This document shows positions 20,133 through 24,219 of a DNA stretch of 24,219 nucleotides, one piece after another. Position 1 is the first letter of the stretch. Each line of letters starts with the position of its first letter. The position numbers were made by a program, and so were the translations under genes. The stretch comes from Tieghemiomyces parasiticus (taxonomy: Eukaryota; Kickxellomycota; Dimargaritomycetes; Dimargaritales; Dimargaritaceae): positions 1 to 24,219 of the forward strand of contig JANBPT010000747.1 in NCBI GenBank assembly GCA_027575765.1, written 5' to 3'. The notes under the pieces are model-generated. The model made no database searches. It saw only the letters and a list, made by a program, of their open reading frames with translations, and was not told the DNA's origin.

Positions 20133-20708
20133 CCAAAAACAAAGGCTATGGCGGGATACATTCGGTGTCCAGGTGGAAAAAGGAGAGTACCCTACAAGAT
20201 GGTGTATTGTCCATGGAGTTGCTAAGTTAGAACGGTGATGGATGCTTAAGTCAGAAGCGAATGTAGAAATTAACCGACTTGGGTGACTGAGGTACATACG
20301 CTACCATTGCTGACGTCGTAGATTGGGGCCATTGCTTGGGACGGCTGTGGAGCTAGACGCGATGGGGTAAATATTTGGGGAGGGGTTGGCTATCAATTGA
20401 ATTAATCAGGACCAATATGGTGTCCATACTGATATGTGTCGGAATAATGAATGTGATAAAGAGGTGAAAAAGGGTTTGACGTATCTGAATAAGAGAATGG
20501 AAAGATATGTCGCACGGCCTTTAGAAGACGTTGGGGAATTATCCGGGGATAAGAGGGAGGGAGAGGGGTATGTGTGGTCGCAGTTGTGCGCTGCCATTAT
20601 ACTCGCGCGGGGGGAGTATTACCGATCTCTTTCTCTGCGGTACTCTGCAGCTCGTTGACCTAACGGGGATCGGAAGTGGCGGGGTTCTCCTCATTCCCAC
20701 CACAGATT

Positions 20709-20719
20709 TATATATATAT
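20709..20719 (+). repeat. Short (TA)n run
   Basis: An alternating TA run of 11 bases, next to CCGCGG. Too short to carry more meaning than local sequence bias. Confidence 0.8.
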
Positions 20720-21506
20720 CCGCGGTGACTACGATTAGTAAGCTAGGGAACATCGAAGGAAGCGAAGTGGATAAGTAAGTGCGGAATAGCGACCAACTAA
20801 GGATCGATTTTATGGAATAATACAAATTCATGGGTGAAGCTGAACTGTGGGGCATTAGGTGAGCAGGAAAAACGGAAGTGGTAACAGCTATGACGGTGGC
20901 TGACAGGGAATGAAGGGTAGGGGATAAAATCAGCCCTCCACCACAAAGCTTTAAACCACACCCAATAGCATTATCCTGAGATGTACGGGTATACTATTGT
21001 TGAAATGAAAATCATTCAGTTGCTTCTGCAATGTAGCCCACCAAACCCTTGTTAGTTAAAGTGAGTTCAACTAATAAAGACGTGAGGTATCAGGGGGACG
21101 GGAACCCAATGAATGTAGCATTTGGATTCGATACTTATTAATCAGCAGAGCGGACGATTTCTTGGAGGTAGGAAGCCCCTTAACCATGCTACCGGTTGCC
21201 TAGTTCAGTGTTTTGATGCTTCAACCTGATGATTACACAAAATAATAAATGATTTTTGTATCACCCAACCGCCCCACAAGCCCAACTGTCTATTCCAACG
21301 TATCAATCTTTCCTGTGGATAATCCCCTTTATGCTTGGTTGCACTACCTTGACATTTATTCAATAGCCCAAATTTTGATCACAACGTACCTCACAGACGA
21401 AACTCGCCAACTGAGGCCGCGACTCCGAACTAAAGACTAGGCCTAGAACGGTCACTTCGCCTATTAGCCAAATTAATCAATTTTCTGTTTTATCAAATAC
21501 ACCGCC

Positions 21507-21532
21507 AATAATAATAATCAATATATATATAT
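21507..21532 (+). repeat. Compound (AAT)n-(AT)n microsatellite
   Basis: Four AAT units followed after two bases by (AT)6, in an AT-rich intergenic stretch. Confidence 0.85.
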
Positions 21533-24219
21533 TACAATCGTCTTGTCAATACAATAAACCCCAACCCCGGACCTCGCCTGTGACATCCTGTATTATCCGC
21601 CAAAATTCAACACGTCGTTTACCCGCATTAGTATCACGATGACAACTCTCTCCGCCGTGCTAGTTACACTTCCAAAACTGCCGGATTGCATAACGCCAGC
21701 TCTAAGAACCTCTCCACCTACGTCGGATACACCACAGGTGTCGGTAACCCCCCCCCTACAGTGAGTGCGGCATGGACGATAAGGTATTTAAAACAGCCAT
21801 CTTACCAACCCCACTTTTCTCCCGACTATTGCACACTGCCACGCGAGCTCCTTTTGGTCAAAGAAAAGAAGTCGATCTGCCGCTCGCACAGCTTGTCGGC
21901 AATCTAAGGGTATGCAACTACCATATTAGGACGTCTTTCATGCAGTTGCCGATCCACCCTTTTCCGTCATTGCCCATGTCGGTTCGTGTGGGCGCGCTTC
22001 TCGTCAGGGCAATAAAATATCCCAACCCCCTTTCACTTCCGTTCATGTCACGTCACAAAAAGCACAGTGAGTTGGCATCAAAGTGCCAATGCCCAAAGCT
22101 AATAGGGTTACTATTAAACGATTGGCATCACGTTGTGGCGGTTCTGAGGAAAACGGAGAAGGTTGATTATCATTCTCAATCCAGAAGGTAACGTGGCATA
22201 TTACACAGTACGGATTGCCGCGCTTGGCAGGTCAAAAGTAGCTAAATTGAGGACCAAATTACGTGGCATTCTGGACAGATCTTTACATACTCGGTTTCAG
22301 TCAAAGGCCTGGTTAGTGCTGTAGCACATGTTCACTCGATGGACTGCCACTTGTCATTGGTCAAGACAAAGTGAGGTTTGCCTCCCTTCTCCAGATGCCC
22401 AACCACAAAAGCCATATCGAGTGTTGTTGCGAGTGATGGTTTATCAATGACGGTAACTGGGCGGACGCGACCGAACAATATCGCACCATCTAGAATGGGA
22501 AAGGTTGAACCAGTGCTGATGAGACTGGTGAGTGTAAAAACTTATATTCAAGTCTATTGCTGTTGAAGATCCGGACAAATTATACTGTTGCCTATTCTTA
22601 TAACCGGCATGGTTGCTTTTTCGGTTGTACTATATTTAGAGTAGCTATACTTCCAAGGATCAACCTCAACTTCTTCCCCTATTACCTTTCATTCTGCTTC
22701 AATCGACGACCAATGCTACCTATCTGATGTATAGCCCAGCAAACAGGAGTCATAAAATAATTATTACACCCCCTCGGATGGACGTTCAGCGCAGCTAGTC
22801 GCTATACCATACAATTATTGTCAGTCGCGCTGCGTCCTTAAACTTGTCATCCCGCCTCCCTTCCCAGACTTGTTTCAATCGGCCTAATGTAGCCGACACG
22901 TAGAAGACAGCGCATCTGCTCCCGATATTCGTTGTATAATTAAGCTGCTATCTAGCTACCCGGCAGACCGGCAAAAGGTAGCATCTCTGCTCTTCATGCG
23001 CACAACGCAGCACTACACAGCCACGTATCCATAGTTAACACATTTTTGGTTCCCAAGGCATAGCTGCCAGACTCGTACTAATTCAAACTTCAGGACAGAA
23101 CGGCGTATCTGAAGTGGATTTAAGCTGTTCAGGGCCGTTGGGGTCGTATATATGGCAATAGGTTGGGGCCCGGAAGTGACGAGAAGGGCGGACGAGGTAG
23201 GGGACCACGAAGCTTGTCCAGCCTTTGTTGCTCGATCTAGTCACGCATCAGTCAATGGAAGGTAACTACTGCCTTCGGGAGATGACTGACTCGAGTTTCC
23301 AATGCCAGTCAATCGGGCCGTGGAACGCACTGATTAAGGAACTTAGGGGCCTATAATGGCTGCGGCCAGGGATTACGTGGAAAACTAACTGGGTCCATAT
23401 CCCTCTATGGACGGGTTGTTATCCCAGAGCAACCGCGGGCAGAGTTTTTAGCACATTGGGTATACCAGACCCGAGCCAATATCTCTGACATACCAAGCAT
23501 CTGTCGCCACTTTGAGGCCCATTTTCAACGCCACCCAACCATTTATTTGTTAGCCACTGTTCACAAGACGTGGGGCCACGTACCATTTGGACCGGGCGGC
23601 CCGGTGAGAATAGGCGGATGGTCTCGGGGGGGCAGAAGCAAGTAAGATTGGTTTATAGGATATTTTCATTCAGAAAGAAGTTTCAACCATGTTCTAAACA
23701 GAGCCCATAAGCGGCCAAATCTATCTTCACACATCCTCACCTCTGTCGGTCCTCAAGTCTTCAATCGTCCGGCGCGCTTCGAACTCCACCATTCTAGCTG
23801 TCGTGTCGGTTCGATGCTGACAACCAACACTATTATTCGGCCTACACTCTTCCTTGGCTTACCTGGATCGTGTAATTACGGGGTACTCTCCCCTAATTAA
23901 ACAGCCACCCTACCCTCACTATGCACATACAACCCCGACATAGCAGGCTGGCTTAGGTGCTGCCCTTGCTCAACTGAATCGTCATTGACCTCTATGCCGG
24001 CATCACCTCGTCTACACCGCTAAGAGTCATCTTCTCTCTGGATAAGGACGGGATGGATGGGTTCCCAGAGACAGAGAAACAAACCGTGCATCCGCCCCTT
24101 GTTCGTCGTAGTAGCCTCATCATTCGCAACCAATCAGCTACATTGAGCCTGTGAGCCTAGGGTAAATTTCATTTTGACCTGGACAAACCTGGCGAGCTGA
24201 AACGCTTCCAAAAAAAAAA

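Larger units (their letters stand above)
19902..24219. other. Intergenic region right of the kinase, to window end
   Basis: No supported gene in 4.3 kb. The nearest part is the kinase 3' UTR. Much of the rest is AT-richer than the genes, with microsatellites at 20709-20719 and 21507-21532. Open frames at 20434-20658, 21249-21440 and 21772-22191 are unrecognised and lack the codon bias of the real genes. The last 240 bases hold a coding-like frame that runs to the window edge (see findings), preceded by a C/T-rich stretch near 23710-23830. Confidence 0.5.

Noticed and set aside
20434..20658. 74-codon, charge-rich plus-strand frame
   Set aside because: It looks somewhat protein-like but has A/T-ending codons unlike local genes, no family and no supporting splice or context signals.
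21249..21440. 63-codon plus-strand frame
   Set aside because: No motif, AT-rich surroundings and no support beyond being open.
21772..22191. 139-codon plus-strand frame
   Set aside because: Irregular composition, no family resemblance and no leader like those of the other genes.
23795..23825. tRNA T-arm-like hairpin with a B-box match (GTTCGATGC, five-pair stem)
   Set aside because: The seven bases after the arm have no matching 5' acceptor strand within 100 bases upstream, and no A-box or anticodon arm is present.

Overview
The window looks like a short contig from a fungal nuclear genome. It has intron-bearing eukaryotic genes with GTAAGT-type donors and YAG acceptors. One gene is a D-arabinono-1,4-lactone oxidase, a fungal-type enzyme. 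There is a decayed mariner transposon, and the gene starts are preceded by pyrimidine-rich leaders. The kinase reads to me like those of zygomycete-grade fungi (Zoopagomycota/Mucoromycota), but that placement is an inference. The window ends in nine A, consistent with a contig breaking at a homopolymer.

Layout: 1-5358 is gene-poor, with nothing I can support beyond a doubtful coding-like scrap at the left edge. 5359-7773 (minus) is an intronless cullin-1. 8852-9587 (minus) is SUMO in three exons. 10168-11228 (minus) is a mariner transposase pseudogene, and just upstream of it (11251-11662, minus) lies a second, unidentified, broken coding-like stretch. 12352-14474 (plus) is D-arabinono-1,4-lactone oxidase in five exons. 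14475-17442 is intergenic. 17443-19901 (plus) is a seven-exon protein kinase with a SAP-like motif at its N-terminus. 19902-24219 is intergenic with microsatellites and a possible exon fragment at the right edge.

Functionally, the two minus-strand genes both belong to ubiquitin-like systems: CUL1 is the scaffold of SCF ubiquitin ligases and is itself neddylated, and SUMO is the modifier. There is no evidence that they are co-regulated beyond shared strand and proximity. ALO makes D-erythroascorbate, the fungal vitamin C analogue. The most interesting item is the kinase. Its beta-3 catalytic lysine is replaced by glycine, and a lysine sits at the third glycine position of the glycine-rich loop. 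This is the arrangement known from WNK kinases, but here it is in a TKL-like kinase domain behind a SAP-like motif.
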